NCBI RefSeq assembly: GCF_900188085.1
Contig: NZ_FZOU01000001.1
Coordinates: 124,001 to 188,000, forward strand
Source: Granulicella rosea
Lineage (GTDB): Bacteria > Acidobacteriota > Terriglobia > Terriglobales > Acidobacteriaceae
Reading direction: 5' to 3'
Length of the DNA: 64,000 nucleotides
A program made the translations under genes and the position numbers. The notes under the pieces were generated by a model, which saw only the letters and a program-made list of their open reading frames with translations, was not told the DNA's origin and ran no database searches. Shown in pieces: positions 17,221 through 25,372 of this stretch (within the stretch, counting starts at the first letter, position 1; each line of letters begins with the position of its first letter).

Positions 17221-17865
17221 ATGGTGGCAGAGTGGTCGGTGGCATGTGGGGTGGACGACCCCGTTCTGGTGGTTCCCTGGTCTTTCGCGGAGACGTCGTA
17301 CGCAGAGACGGGAGCGACGTCCCCGGCAGCGGCCGGCCCAGAGTTCGTCGACCTGCGCGAGAATCCCTACGACCTCGACCATCTACCCGAGGCCGAGCTG
17401 CACGCGCCGATCATGCAGGCGCTGCGAGCGCTGAACGCCAACCGCTCGCCCGTCTTTACAGCCAAATGCGATGCCTATGCACTGGACGGCGACTTCGCCG
17501 ACGAGCTGGAGGCGCTGCAGTACGAGCTGGACATTCCCGCGGCCGAGGCGCCGGCGGGGTTCGCCAGTTATATCGACCTGATCTGGCGCGACCGCTCCAC
17601 CTTCGCCTCGTTCCACCAGCACGAACAGTTGCTGCACCGGCTGGAACGCCATGTCGAGCCGCTCGATCATCCCTACGCGGCGCTGGACTGCATCCTGCGC
17701 CCGGCGATGGTCGACCTGACCGGCCCGCAGGAGGGCTTCGCCATCAGCGTCTACGTAAAGGCCATCGGCGCGGATGCCGCGTCGGCCTACGAGAACTGGG
17801 GGCAGGCGCTGGAGGCGGTGGTCGGGGTGATTCGCAGCAAAGATCTGGCGCAGTCCAGGCTGTAG
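17221..17865 (+). CDS. Conserved-looking hypothetical protein
   Basis: 214 residues, not recognised. No signal peptide or membrane segment. The sequence is acidic and rich in aromatic and charged residues, with helical stretches such as ELEALQYELDIPA and FHQHEQLLHRLERHVEPLDH. Codon composition matches its neighbours, and the competing open frames on the other strand are shorter. It ends 70 bases before tRNA-Arg. The ribosome-binding site is weak, so the true start may lie further in. No function can be offered. Confidence 0.65.
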   Translation: MVAEWSVACGVDDPVLVVPWSFAETSYAETGATSPAAAGPEFVDLRENPYDLDHLPEAELHAPIMQALRALNANRSPVFTAKCDAYALDGDFADELEALQYELDIPAAEAPAGFASYIDLIWRDRSTFASFHQHEQLLHRLERHVEPLDHPYAALDCILRPAMVDLTGPQEGFAISVYVKAIGADAASAYENWGQALEAVVGVIRSKDLAQSRL

Positions 17866-17875
17866 CCGAAGAACG

Positions 17876-17903
17876 ACAGCAGATTCCCTGCGGGAATGAC
17901 AGA
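17876..17903 (-). repeat. Dispersed intergenic repeat, short variant
   Basis: AGCAGATTCCCTGCGGGAATGACAG resembles the common bacterial intergenic repeat with GATTCCC...GGGAATGACA. It shares the GATGACA/AATGACA end of the longer repeats listed elsewhere in this window. Between an ORF end and tRNA-Arg. Confidence 0.4.
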
Positions 17904-17935
17904 AAGAAAAGCTACAATCAACACCAGACGCAGAC

Positions 17936-18012
17936 GGGCGAGTAGCTCAATCGGATAGAGCACGAGCCTTCTAAGCTCGGGGTTGCAGGTTCGATCCCTG
18001 CCTCGCTCACCA
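17936..18012 (+). tRNA. tRNA-Arg(TCT)
   Basis: A 77-base cloverleaf: acceptor GGGCGAG pairs with CTCGCTC with one G-T pair, D arm TAGCTCAATCGGATAGAGC, anticodon loop CTTCTAA with anticodon TCT, T arm GCAGGTTCGATCCCTGC, discriminator A and encoded CCA. Reads AGA/AGG arginine codons. Confidence 0.97.
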
Positions 18013-18040
18013 CACCCTCTCGTCTATCCCTAATAAGAGC

Positions 18041-18070
18041 TGTCATCCTGAGCGCGGCGAAGGTTCTGCG
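18041..18070 (+). repeat. Dispersed repeat TGTCATCCTGAGCG... copy 1
   Basis: TGTCATCCTGAGCGCGGCGA then AGGTTCTG: a copy of the short intergenic element found at five loci in this window. It lies just beyond the 3' end of the MFS gene. Confidence 0.75.
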
Positions 18071-18088
18071 TCTTGTATTCCCTTTGCT

Positions 18089-19330
18089 CTACGCCTTGAC
18101 CATCGCCCCGCTGTGCGACTCCGTCTGGCTTTGGTTCCTCGGAGCGTCGGGCACGCCGGTGATCAGGCGCAGCGCTGCGAGGCCGATGTAGGTCAGAGCC
18201 AGCGTGCATACGCCGTTCCAGTGCCAGTGGTCCCATGCGATCGCCGCCGAGGCCGACCCGATGGCGCCGCCCGCGAAGTAGCACACCATATAGACCGTGT
18301 TCAGTCGGCTGCGGGCCGAGGGCACCAGGCCGAAGATCCGTGTCTGGTTGGCGATCTGGGTCATCTGCGCGCCCATGTCCAGCACGATGACGCCCACGAC
18401 CAGCGCGGCGATGTGCAGTGCGACGCGCGTGTGCGCCAGCTCCCCGCCCCACAGCATCAGGTACGAGAGCGCGAGCGTGCCGATGCCAGCCATCAGGACC
18501 CAGCGCGGACCGTGTTTATCGGAGATGCGGCCCGCGATCGGCGCCACCAGCGCCCCCGCCGCGCCAACCACGCCGAAGGTTCCAGCGACACCCGCGCCGA
18601 GCTGATAGTGGCTGGCGAGCAGGTAGACCAGCGTGGTCCAGAAGCAGGAAAACGAAGCAAAGGCCAGCGCGCCGAGCACGCAGCTCTCGCGCAGCAGGGG
18701 CTGCGTGCGGAGCAGCGTCCAGAGCGAGATCATCGCATCTTTATAAGTGATCTCCTGCTTGGGGGGCAGCGCGGGCATCTTCCAGCGCAGCAGCGGCACG
18801 AAGGCCAGGTTGATGAGGGCGGCGACGACGAAGACATACTCCCAGCCATGAATCTTGCTGACCCAGCCGGCAAACGTGCGGGCGAGCAGGATGCCCAGCA
18901 GCAGCCCCGTCATGACGATGCCGATGGCTCGTCCGCGCTGTGCGTCGCCGACGAGATCGGGCGCAATGGGCAGCGCGATGTGCGTCACCGAGGCCAGCAT
19001 GCCGACCAGCGCGCTGGCCGCGATCAGAAATGGCAGGCTGGGCGCCAGCGCCACCAGCAGCAACGCAACCGCGACCGCGCCATACATCTTCATCATCAGC
19101 GAGCGGCGTTCGAGCACGTCGCCCAGTGGCACGAAGCAGAGCATGCCCAGGGCGTAACCGGCCTGCGTCGCCACGGCGACGAAGCCCACCTGCCCGGCTG
19201 TGCCGTGGAAGGTGTGGCCCATATCGATGAGCAGCGGCTGATTGTAGTAGATCGAGGAGACGCCGACGGCGCAGGCAAGTCCTAGAAACGGCAGCGGAGC
19301 CTTCGGTGCCGGGTTGGACTGTGCGCTCAT
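18089..19330 (-). CDS. Major facilitator superfamily transporter
   Basis: 413 residues with about twelve hydrophobic segments. The N-terminal half starts SSIYYNQPLL and contains the MFS loop-2/3 motif as GDVLERRSLMM; a central loop (about 195-215, PALPPKQEITYKDA) separates two six-helix bundles. The sequence resembles drug/arabinose efflux-type MFS members (YnfM-like), but substrate and direction are unknown. It is a single gene on the minus strand, with an inverted repeat three bases before the start and no clear ribosome-binding site, so translation may be leaderless. Confidence 0.9.
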   Translation of the reverse strand: MSAQSNPAPKAPLPFLGLACAVGVSSIYYNQPLLIDMGHTFHGTAGQVGFVAVATQAGYALGMLCFVPLGDVLERRSLMMKMYGAVAVALLLVALAPSLPFLIAASALVGMLASVTHIALPIAPDLVGDAQRGRAIGIVMTGLLLGILLARTFAGWVSKIHGWEYVFVVAALINLAFVPLLRWKMPALPPKQEITYKDAMISLWTLLRTQPLLRESCVLGALAFASFSCFWTTLVYLLASHYQLGAGVAGTFGVVGAAGALVAPIAGRISDKHGPRWVLMAGIGTLALSYLMLWGGELAHTRVALHIAALVVGVIVLDMGAQMTQIANQTRIFGLVPSARSRLNTVYMVCYFAGGAIGSASAAIAWDHWHWNGVCTLALTYIGLAALRLITGVPDAPRNQSQTESHSGAMVKA

Positions 19331-19332
19331 CG

Positions 19333-19347
19333 TGTGGCCTGACCACA
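19333..19347. promoter_or_regulatory. Inverted repeat at the MFS gene start
   Basis: TGTGG-N5-CCACA lies two bases upstream of the start codon, a position where a repressor would block initiation. Five-base arms are common by chance, so this is only a candidate operator. Confidence 0.25.
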
Positions 19348-19452
19348 GTGTAAAGGGTTCGTGGTCAAACGCGCATGATTACAAGGGAGGATTGCTGGGA
19401 TTTATGTTCCACCGGCGATACCGGCGGGCGGAGGACGTGGCGCTTCAGGAGA

Positions 19453-19482
19453 AGCAGATCCTTCGCTGCGCTCAGGATGACA
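19453..19482 (-). repeat. Dispersed repeat copy 2 (inverted)
   Basis: AGCAGATCCTTCGCTGCGCT followed by CAGGATGACA is the reverse complement of the TGTCATCCTGAGCGNAGCGAAGGATCTGCT element. It lies between the MFS start and the MerR-TPR stop. Confidence 0.8.
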
Positions 19483-19530
19483 GTCTCTTGCTCGGAATAA
19501 CTGCCGTTTGGCGATAGAAACCAGCGGCGA

Positions 19531-20457
19531 CTAACCCGCGACGGGCACGCTGCGACCGCGGCGGGAGACGATCTCCAGGCGCTCAGTGCTGAGGATCTTG
19601 CGCGCCTGCATCTTGGCGTGATTCGCCCATGGTCCGACCGGATCGAGCCGGACGTAAGCCATCCAGTGGCGCAGCGCACGGCGGCGCTCATTCTGGCGCT
19701 CGAAGGCAAGCGCCAGATTGTAGTGCGCGTCGGCGTAGCCGGGCACGATCTCGACCGCCCGCTGGTAGGCGGCGATGGCCTCGGGCAGGCGCTGCATCTC
19801 GTCCAGCACATTGCCCAGGTCGAAGAAGGCAAGCGCGTAGTCGGGGTCGGCGACCGTGGCATGGCGGTAGAGCTGCTCCGCCCGCTGGAACTGCCGCTGA
19901 TGATAGAAGATCGTGGCGAGATTGATCGACGCCGGAGCGTGATTCGGGCTAAGGGAGAGGATCTCCTCATAAAGGAGCTGCGCCTCGGTGATGGTGGAGG
20001 CGTCCTCTTCCAGCCGTACGGCGCGCAGAAAGAGCTCCTGCAGGTGCGCGTGCTGCTGCGTGTCGCGACGCTCGGGCTGCTTTTCGCCGGCGCGAACCAT
20101 GTGCAACTGCGGTGTGGCGGAGGTCTCGAAGTCGAACGCAAGCTGCTGCGTCATGGGGTCCAGCAGTGCGCCGCCGTGGCGAAAGGCCAGCCGGGCGCCG
20201 CGCCGGACGGCGCTGGCTTCGAGCAGCGGGTTGTTCATCCCCGCGACCTTCAGCGCGTCGAACGAGGCGCGAATACTGCGCGAGGAGACGCGCGCGGCGT
20301 GCATCTCGCGCAGGGCGCGGAGCTGCGACAGATGTTCGAAGGTGTAGGCGTCGTCCGCCGTGAGAGTCGGGATCAGCCCAGCCCGCTCCCAGGCCGCGAG
20401 ATGTCGGGGCTGCAGGTGAAGGATTCGCAGTACGTCTTGGCGGCTGTATCTGGTCAC
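19531..20457 (-). CDS. MerR-type HTH protein with TPR repeats
   Basis: 308 residues starting at GTG. Residues about 3-75 form a MerR-like winged HTH (YSRQDVLRILHLQPRHLAAWERAGLIP, then YTFEHLSQLRALREM). A linker of about 60 residues leads to three or four TPR units from about 145 to 280 (for example APASINLATIFYHQRQFQRA and YALAFFDLGNVLDEMQRLPE). The combination suggests a DNA-binding regulator that senses a protein partner through its TPR array. The regulated gene is unknown. It is divergent from the acid phosphatase, with a 299-base gap. Confidence 0.85.
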   Translation of the reverse strand: MTRYSRQDVLRILHLQPRHLAAWERAGLIPTLTADDAYTFEHLSQLRALREMHAARVSSRSIRASFDALKVAGMNNPLLEASAVRRGARLAFRHGGALLDPMTQQLAFDFETSATPQLHMVRAGEKQPERRDTQQHAHLQELFLRAVRLEEDASTITEAQLLYEEILSLSPNHAPASINLATIFYHQRQFQRAEQLYRHATVADPDYALAFFDLGNVLDEMQRLPEAIAAYQRAVEIVPGYADAHYNLALAFERQNERRRALRHWMAYVRLDPVGPWANHAKMQARKILSTERLEIVSRRGRSVPVAG

Positions 20458-20678
20458 GTGTCTGTTTGCGTCCCCTGGCTCAGGTTGCTGCTTTGGTTAC
20501 GCTCCTGCGAGTATGTCGCGCGACCGGTTACCAATCAAGTCCCTTTCGCGAAAAGGCAACGAAAAGGAGTGGATATCGCGTACCAAACGTGGTTCACGCT
20601 CGCGCACGGTTCGCCGCAGCTCGATGGCCCTGCCAGGACAGGAAACCTTAAGGCTCCTTAACTCATTATTCGCAGCCC

Positions 20679-20696
20679 GTTCACAGTGCCGTCACA
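20679..20696 (+). promoter_or_regulatory. Pho-box-like direct repeat upstream of acid phosphatase
   Basis: GTTCACA-gtgc-CGTCACA: two seven-base units separated by four bases (11-base period), the architecture of PhoB/PhoP binding sites, with the TCAC core shared. It lies about 60 bases before the acid phosphatase start. The match is by eye and the units agree at five of seven positions. Confidence 0.4.
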
Positions 20697-20756
20697 AAAC
20701 GAAAACAGGGCGCTGCCAGACTGGGCACATAGAAGAAGATGTCAGGAGAACGCAAC

Positions 20757-21533
20757 ATGTCCCAACGACAGGGCCGCGCGTGGATGCTTGCCTGCGGCAC
20801 GATCTTTCATGTCTCTTTATTCGCCCTCGCATTACGCGGACGCCCGGCCGTAGCGCAGGAACCGGCAGTCGCCAGGAAGGCGGCCAAGGCCAGCCTCTAT
20901 CTCGACCCCGCCGCGCTGCGCCTTGCCGCGCTGACGCCCGCGCCGCCTGCCCCCGACTCCGCCGCCACGCAGGCCGAGCTGGCGACCCTGCACCGGATCG
21001 AGACCGCGCGCTCACCCGCGCAGGTCGCCGCCGCCAAGGCCGACGACGCCGAACAGGACATCTTCAGCTACCGCACGGTCTTCGGCGCGTGGTTTCAGCC
21101 GGAGACGCTGCCCCTGACAGCCGCGCTCTCCGCCCGCGTCCATGCCGAGGAAGGCGCGGCCAGCGGCGACCTGAAGACGGTCTTCGCGCGGCCTCGGCCC
21201 TACCAGAGCGACAAGACGCTGCACCCGGTCTGCAAGCTGACCGAGGCGCCCAACTCCTATCCGAGCGGCCACACGCTTTCGGGCTATCTGCTGGGCTTCA
21301 CCCTGGCGGAGATGATGCCGGAGAAGAAGCAGGAGATCCTCGACCGCGCGGACGACTATGCACACAACCGGCTGGTCTGCGGCGTGCATTATCCGAGCGA
21401 CCTCGAGGCCAGCCGCCGCATCGCGTTCGCGGTCTTCGGCGCGATGATGTCCAACGCGAAGTTCGTGGATGACCTCACCGCTGCGAGCGCGGAGTTGCAC
21501 GCACAGCAGCATGCAGCCGTAGCGGCGAAGTAG
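20757..21533 (+). CDS. Secreted PAP2 / class A acid phosphatase
   Basis: 258 residues from the ATG preceded by AGGAG at eight bases; an ATG 18 bases upstream lacks a site. A signal peptide ends near AVAQE. The three-part phosphatase motif is present: K140 in KTVFARPRP (K-x6-RP), PSGH at about 169-172, and R205-x5-H211-x3-D215 in NRLVCGVHYPSD. The serine usually found before the third-motif arginine (SRx5HxxxD) is asparagine here. The enzyme should release phosphate from organic monoesters in the periplasm. It is followed by a TonB receptor 157 bases away and preceded by a Pho-box-like repeat. Confidence 0.92.
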   Translation: MSQRQGRAWMLACGTIFHVSLFALALRGRPAVAQEPAVARKAAKASLYLDPAALRLAALTPAPPAPDSAATQAELATLHRIETARSPAQVAAAKADDAEQDIFSYRTVFGAWFQPETLPLTAALSARVHAEEGAASGDLKTVFARPRPYQSDKTLHPVCKLTEAPNSYPSGHTLSGYLLGFTLAEMMPEKKQEILDRADDYAHNRLVCGVHYPSDLEASRRIAFAVFGAMMSNAKFVDDLTAASAELHAQQHAAVAAK

Positions 21534-21690
21534 CGCCCCATTCCCTCAACCGCCCAAGAGCCTGTGAGAACGGCGGCCTCCACCGCCTGGGCAGCGACTC
21601 GCCCAATCTGCAGCAGCCTTTGAAGCCTCAGCCTTTTCGAGCCGGCCCCTCGAAAGACTTTCATCCCCCAGATAAAGGAAGAACCACTCA

Positions 21691-24492
21691 ATGAACCCCC
21701 AACACGCCACGATGAAATCGACCAGAACCCTTGCGAATTGCCTGCGTATGGCTGCCGCGGTGTCCCTTCTGGCCTTCGCAACGCTGTCGGCAAACGCCCG
21801 CCAGGTCAGCCAGCCGCTGCAGGGCAGCGTCACCGACGCCAAAGGCGCGGTGGTCAGCTCCGCAAAGCTCGCGATCCGCGACGAGAAGACCGGCAAGACC
21901 TTCAACGCGACCAGCGATGGACAGGGCCACTTCCTCGTCCCGAACCTGCCCGAAGGCACGTATACCGTCGAGGTCTACACCGCCGGCTTCCGCATGACGA
22001 GCAAGAAGGGCGTCCACGTGGGCGCGGACCATACCGACGCGCTCGCGCTGACCCTGCAGGTCGGCGGCGCGACCGACGAGATCTCGGTCGACGCCGACGC
22101 GACGCACTCCATCGCCGCGGCCTACGCGCCGATGGACGCGCTGCTCGATGAGCACTCCGCCCGCACGGAGATCACCTCGGCCTTCATCCAGAACTTCACC
22201 TCGCCGCTGGCCGACTACGGCGAGGCGGTCAACATGGCGCCCGGCACCTTCACCACCAACGGCAACGGCATTGGTCTGGGCCAGTCGAGCACCTACTTCC
22301 GCGGCTTCTCGGACGGCGAATACGACATCGACTTCGACGGGCTGCCGTTCTACGACACCAACTCGCCGACGCACCACTCGTGGGCCTTCTTCCCGTCGCA
22401 GTGGCTGGGCGGCATCGACTTCGACCGCAGCCCCGGCACCGCCTCGACCATCGGACCCACGCCGTTCGGCGGCTCGATCCACCTGCTCTCGAAGGATCTT
22501 TCACCGGTCCAGAACATCCGCGGCGGCGTCTCCTACGGTTCGTGGGGCACGCTGCTGGCCGACGTCCAGTACGACTCCGGCGCGACGCTGCCCAACAAGA
22601 AGCTGATGACCTTCATCGACGTCCAGCACATGGACTCGAAGGGCTACCAGAGCAACAACTTCCAGAATCGCAACGCGGGCTCGATCAAGCTGCAGTACAA
22701 GCTCTCCGACAAGACGACGCTGACGGGCTTCTCCGGAGTCGTCTTCGTCGATGCGAACACGCCGAACTTCAACGCGACGCGCTGCCAGATGTACGGCGCC
22801 GCAACCGGCTACACCTGCACGGGAGCCAACGCACTTTATGCCGGCGCCGGCATCCGGTTCTACCTCGCGGGCAACACCGATACCTACAACCCGCTCAACT
22901 ACACGTACAACAAGTACCACGTGCCGACCGACTTCGAGTACGTCGGTCTGAAGACGCAGCTTCCCTTCCACCTGACGCTGGACTTCAAGCCCTACACCTA
23001 TAACTACGACAACTCCGAGCTGTACACGGCCATCACCCCGATCGTCGATGCGACCACGATCAATGGCTCGACCAGCTACCTGGGCCTGTCCATCGCGCCA
23101 TGCAACGTCGGCGTGACCAAGAAGAGCACCGGCGTCACCGCCCTGCCCTGCGGCGTCGACAAATACAACAGCTACCGCAAGTACGGCGAGACGCTGCAGG
23201 TAAGTCAGACCTCGAAGCTGGGCATCCTGCGCGCCGGCCTCTGGTACGAGTGGGCCAGGACCAACCGTCACCAGTTCCCCAGCGATCCGGTGAACCACTG
23301 GGCCGACCAGACCCTGCCCAACTTCTCCGAGCTCTTCTGGAACAACACCTATCAGCCCTACGCCGAGTACGAGTTCCATGTGACGAAGAAGCTGAACATC
23401 GTCGCGGGCACGAAGTTCTCCTACTTCAAGATCGACACTAAGCAGTTCGCCGATGACGGCAAGACGATCGGCAACCTGTGCAACACGACGGTCACGCCGA
23501 CCGTCTGCTCTCCCTTCGTCACCAACCACGGCAGCTACACCGCGTGGTTGCCTTCGGCCGACGCCAACTACCGCATCCTGAACAACTGGTCGGCTTACTT
23601 CCAGGTCTCGACCGGAACCATCGTGCCGCCCAGCAACGTGTACGACTACAACCAGACGATCACCCCCAGCAACCCGAATCCTTCGATCTCGCAGCCGCCC
23701 AAGCAGCAGCGCTCGACCACCTACCAGGGCGGCACCGTGCTGAAGCTGAAGCGGGTCACGCTCGACATGGATGCGTACCACATCAAGTTCCAGAACAGCT
23801 ACACGTCCAGCACCAACCTCGACCCCGCAGTCTTCTACCTGCAGCCGGGCTCGGTGACCAAGGGCTTCGAGGCCGAGGGCAACATCTACTTCGGCCACGG
23901 GCTGAGCGCATACCTGAACGCCACGGTAGGCCGCGCCTACTATGAGGGCAACGTCTACACCCCCTGCATCGCCGGAGCGGGTTGCACGGCCGCGACGCCT
24001 CTGCTGACCGAGGTCGCGCCCAGCGGCCAGTGGGTCGCCAAAAGCCCCACCGACACCGAGGCCGAGGCAATTACCTACCAGGGCAAGGGCTTCGACGTCG
24101 GGCTGCTGAACAAGCGCGTCGGAACGCAGCGTCTGGACAACGGCTCGTACCACAACCAGGGCACGGTAAACCCGTTCGGTGTGACCAACGCCTTCCTCAA
24201 CTACACCCTGCGCCGCGGCACGCGCTTCGATCAGACGAAGATCCGGCTGAGCGTAAACAACCTCTTCGACCAGCACAACTTCACCAGCTACGGCATCGCT
24301 GGCGCCGTCACCAACTACAACGCCGCCGGCGCGGTGATCCCCGCGCCGGTAATTTCAGCCAACGGAACGACTTACGCCGATTCGTTCAACCCGACAAGTG
24401 TCTCGCCGATCAACGGCGCCGACACGGTCAGCATCCAGCCCGGCCGCAGCATCGTCCTCTCGGTCACCTTCGGCTTCACCCCGAAACACTAA
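21691..24492 (+). CDS. TonB-dependent outer-membrane receptor
   Basis: 933 residues. Signal peptide to about residue 37, a carboxypeptidase-regulatory-like domain at about 42-125 (LQGSVTDAKGAVVSSAKLAI, EGTYTVEVYTAGF), a plug domain (about 130-270, with YFRGFSDGEYDIDFDGLPFYD) and a 22-strand-type barrel ending in the aromatic pattern SIVLSVTFGFTPKH. AAGGAAG nine bases before the ATG supports the start. It should import a bulky ligand with TonB energy. Pairing with an acid phosphatase upstream suggests a phosphorylated substrate or phosphate scavenging, which is inference. A clear terminator follows. Confidence 0.94.
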   Translation: MNPQHATMKSTRTLANCLRMAAAVSLLAFATLSANARQVSQPLQGSVTDAKGAVVSSAKLAIRDEKTGKTFNATSDGQGHFLVPNLPEGTYTVEVYTAGFRMTSKKGVHVGADHTDALALTLQVGGATDEISVDADATHSIAAAYAPMDALLDEHSARTEITSAFIQNFTSPLADYGEAVNMAPGTFTTNGNGIGLGQSSTYFRGFSDGEYDIDFDGLPFYDTNSPTHHSWAFFPSQWLGGIDFDRSPGTASTIGPTPFGGSIHLLSKDLSPVQNIRGGVSYGSWGTLLADVQYDSGATLPNKKLMTFIDVQHMDSKGYQSNNFQNRNAGSIKLQYKLSDKTTLTGFSGVVFVDANTPNFNATRCQMYGAATGYTCTGANALYAGAGIRFYLAGNTDTYNPLNYTYNKYHVPTDFEYVGLKTQLPFHLTLDFKPYTYNYDNSELYTAITPIVDATTINGSTSYLGLSIAPCNVGVTKKSTGVTALPCGVDKYNSYRKYGETLQVSQTSKLGILRAGLWYEWARTNRHQFPSDPVNHWADQTLPNFSELFWNNTYQPYAEYEFHVTKKLNIVAGTKFSYFKIDTKQFADDGKTIGNLCNTTVTPTVCSPFVTNHGSYTAWLPSADANYRILNNWSAYFQVSTGTIVPPSNVYDYNQTITPSNPNPSISQPPKQQRSTTYQGGTVLKLKRVTLDMDAYHIKFQNSYTSSTNLDPAVFYLQPGSVTKGFEAEGNIYFGHGLSAYLNATVGRAYYEGNVYTPCIAGAGCTAATPLLTEVAPSGQWVAKSPTDTEAEAITYQGKGFDVGLLNKRVGTQRLDNGSYHNQGTVNPFGVTNAFLNYTLRRGTRFDQTKIRLSVNNLFDQHNFTSYGIAGAVTNYNAAGAVIPAPVISANGTTYADSFNPTSVSPINGADTVSIQPGRSIVLSVTFGFTPKH

Positions 24493-24510
24493 CCCAACCC
24501 GCACTAAAAA

Positions 24511-24548
24511 ACCGCGCTGAACGCGATGCATGCGTTCAGCGCGGTTTT
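24511..24548 (+). terminator. Rho-independent terminator after the TonB receptor
   Basis: A 14-base perfect stem, ACCGCGCTGAACGC (24511-24524) with GCGTTCAGCGCGGT (24532-24545), loop of seven bases, preceded by an A-run and followed by TTT. It lies 19 bases after the receptor stop. Confidence 0.9.
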
Positions 24549-24635
24549 GTATTTGCACCCTGCAATCAATCGCGGTTGCGACCTCTGGACACCTCTGGTT
24601 GAAGTGAGCGAGTAGTATCTACGCATGTTTTTGAG

Positions 24636-24711
<76 letters not shown>

Positions 24712-24720
24712 TTCAGCAAC

Positions 24721-25235
24721 TTACGCCGTCTTCAAAAGACGCTGTGGGGAATTTTGTGTGGACTCTGCACCACTGACCCGTTCCAATGCCTTCTGATTGA
24801 GCGCTTCCAACCGGTCAAAAGCTCGTTCTACAGACTCCGGCGTCGGGTGAACATAGCGCTGGCTGACTGTAACGCTGGAATGACCGGCCAGCTTCATGAT
24901 TGTAAACGCGTCTGCCCCTGCCTCACCTAAACGAGTCAGACAAGTATGACGCAACAAGTGCAGAACGAATTCCTTCGGGAAGATGAAATGCCGGACGCGC
25001 TTTTTCCTTGCAGGGTGAATGGGCGGCAGAGTTTGATATGCGCGTGTCCCAGACTTGTACCCAGCAGCGGCTTTCCGACCACTTCGCCGGGGAAGACCAA
25101 ATCTGATAAGGAGTGCGCCAAGCGCGCCGTCCGCATAGCAGAGACTCGCCCGGTGAGCGGGACATTTCGTTTGGCGTTTTTCGATTTGCCCTCCCTGATT
25201 TGCAGCCACCCATAACGCGCACTGCCCGCGTGCAC
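24721..25235 (-). pseudogene. Tyrosine recombinase (integrase) remnant
   Basis: The C-terminal half of a phage-type integrase broken by a frameshift and lacking its N-terminus. One frame (about 25235-25020) gives IREGKSKNAKRNVPLTGRV and VFPGEVVGKPLLGTSLGHAHIK; the continuation is in another frame (about 25010-24721) with FVLHLLRHTCLTRLGEAGAD, AGHSSVTVSQRYVHP. The box-II arginine and histidines and the nucleophile tyrosine remain, but the first catalytic arginine and the DNA-binding domain are gone. The stop is ten bases from tRNA-Ile. It cannot encode an active recombinase and marks an old integration event. Confidence 0.85.
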
Positions 25236-25303
25236 TGTGTGAATGTCAGCAGAAAAATGTGTCTTAAACCTTTCTTTTTCAAAGACATAAACGGATGCGC
25301 TCC

Positions 25304-25318
25304 CATAGTTTTCCTATG
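25304..25318. promoter_or_regulatory. Inverted repeat upstream of the mutasome cassette
   Basis: CATAG-N5-CTATG lies about 55 bases before the imuA start. Cassettes of this type are usually under LexA control, but the sequence does not match a known LexA box and arms of five are frequent by chance. Confidence 0.2.
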
Positions 25319-25372
25319 ATCCGAGGTGACAGCTACGTCGCGGATAGGCGAATATAAGGCGAAGGTATTAAT

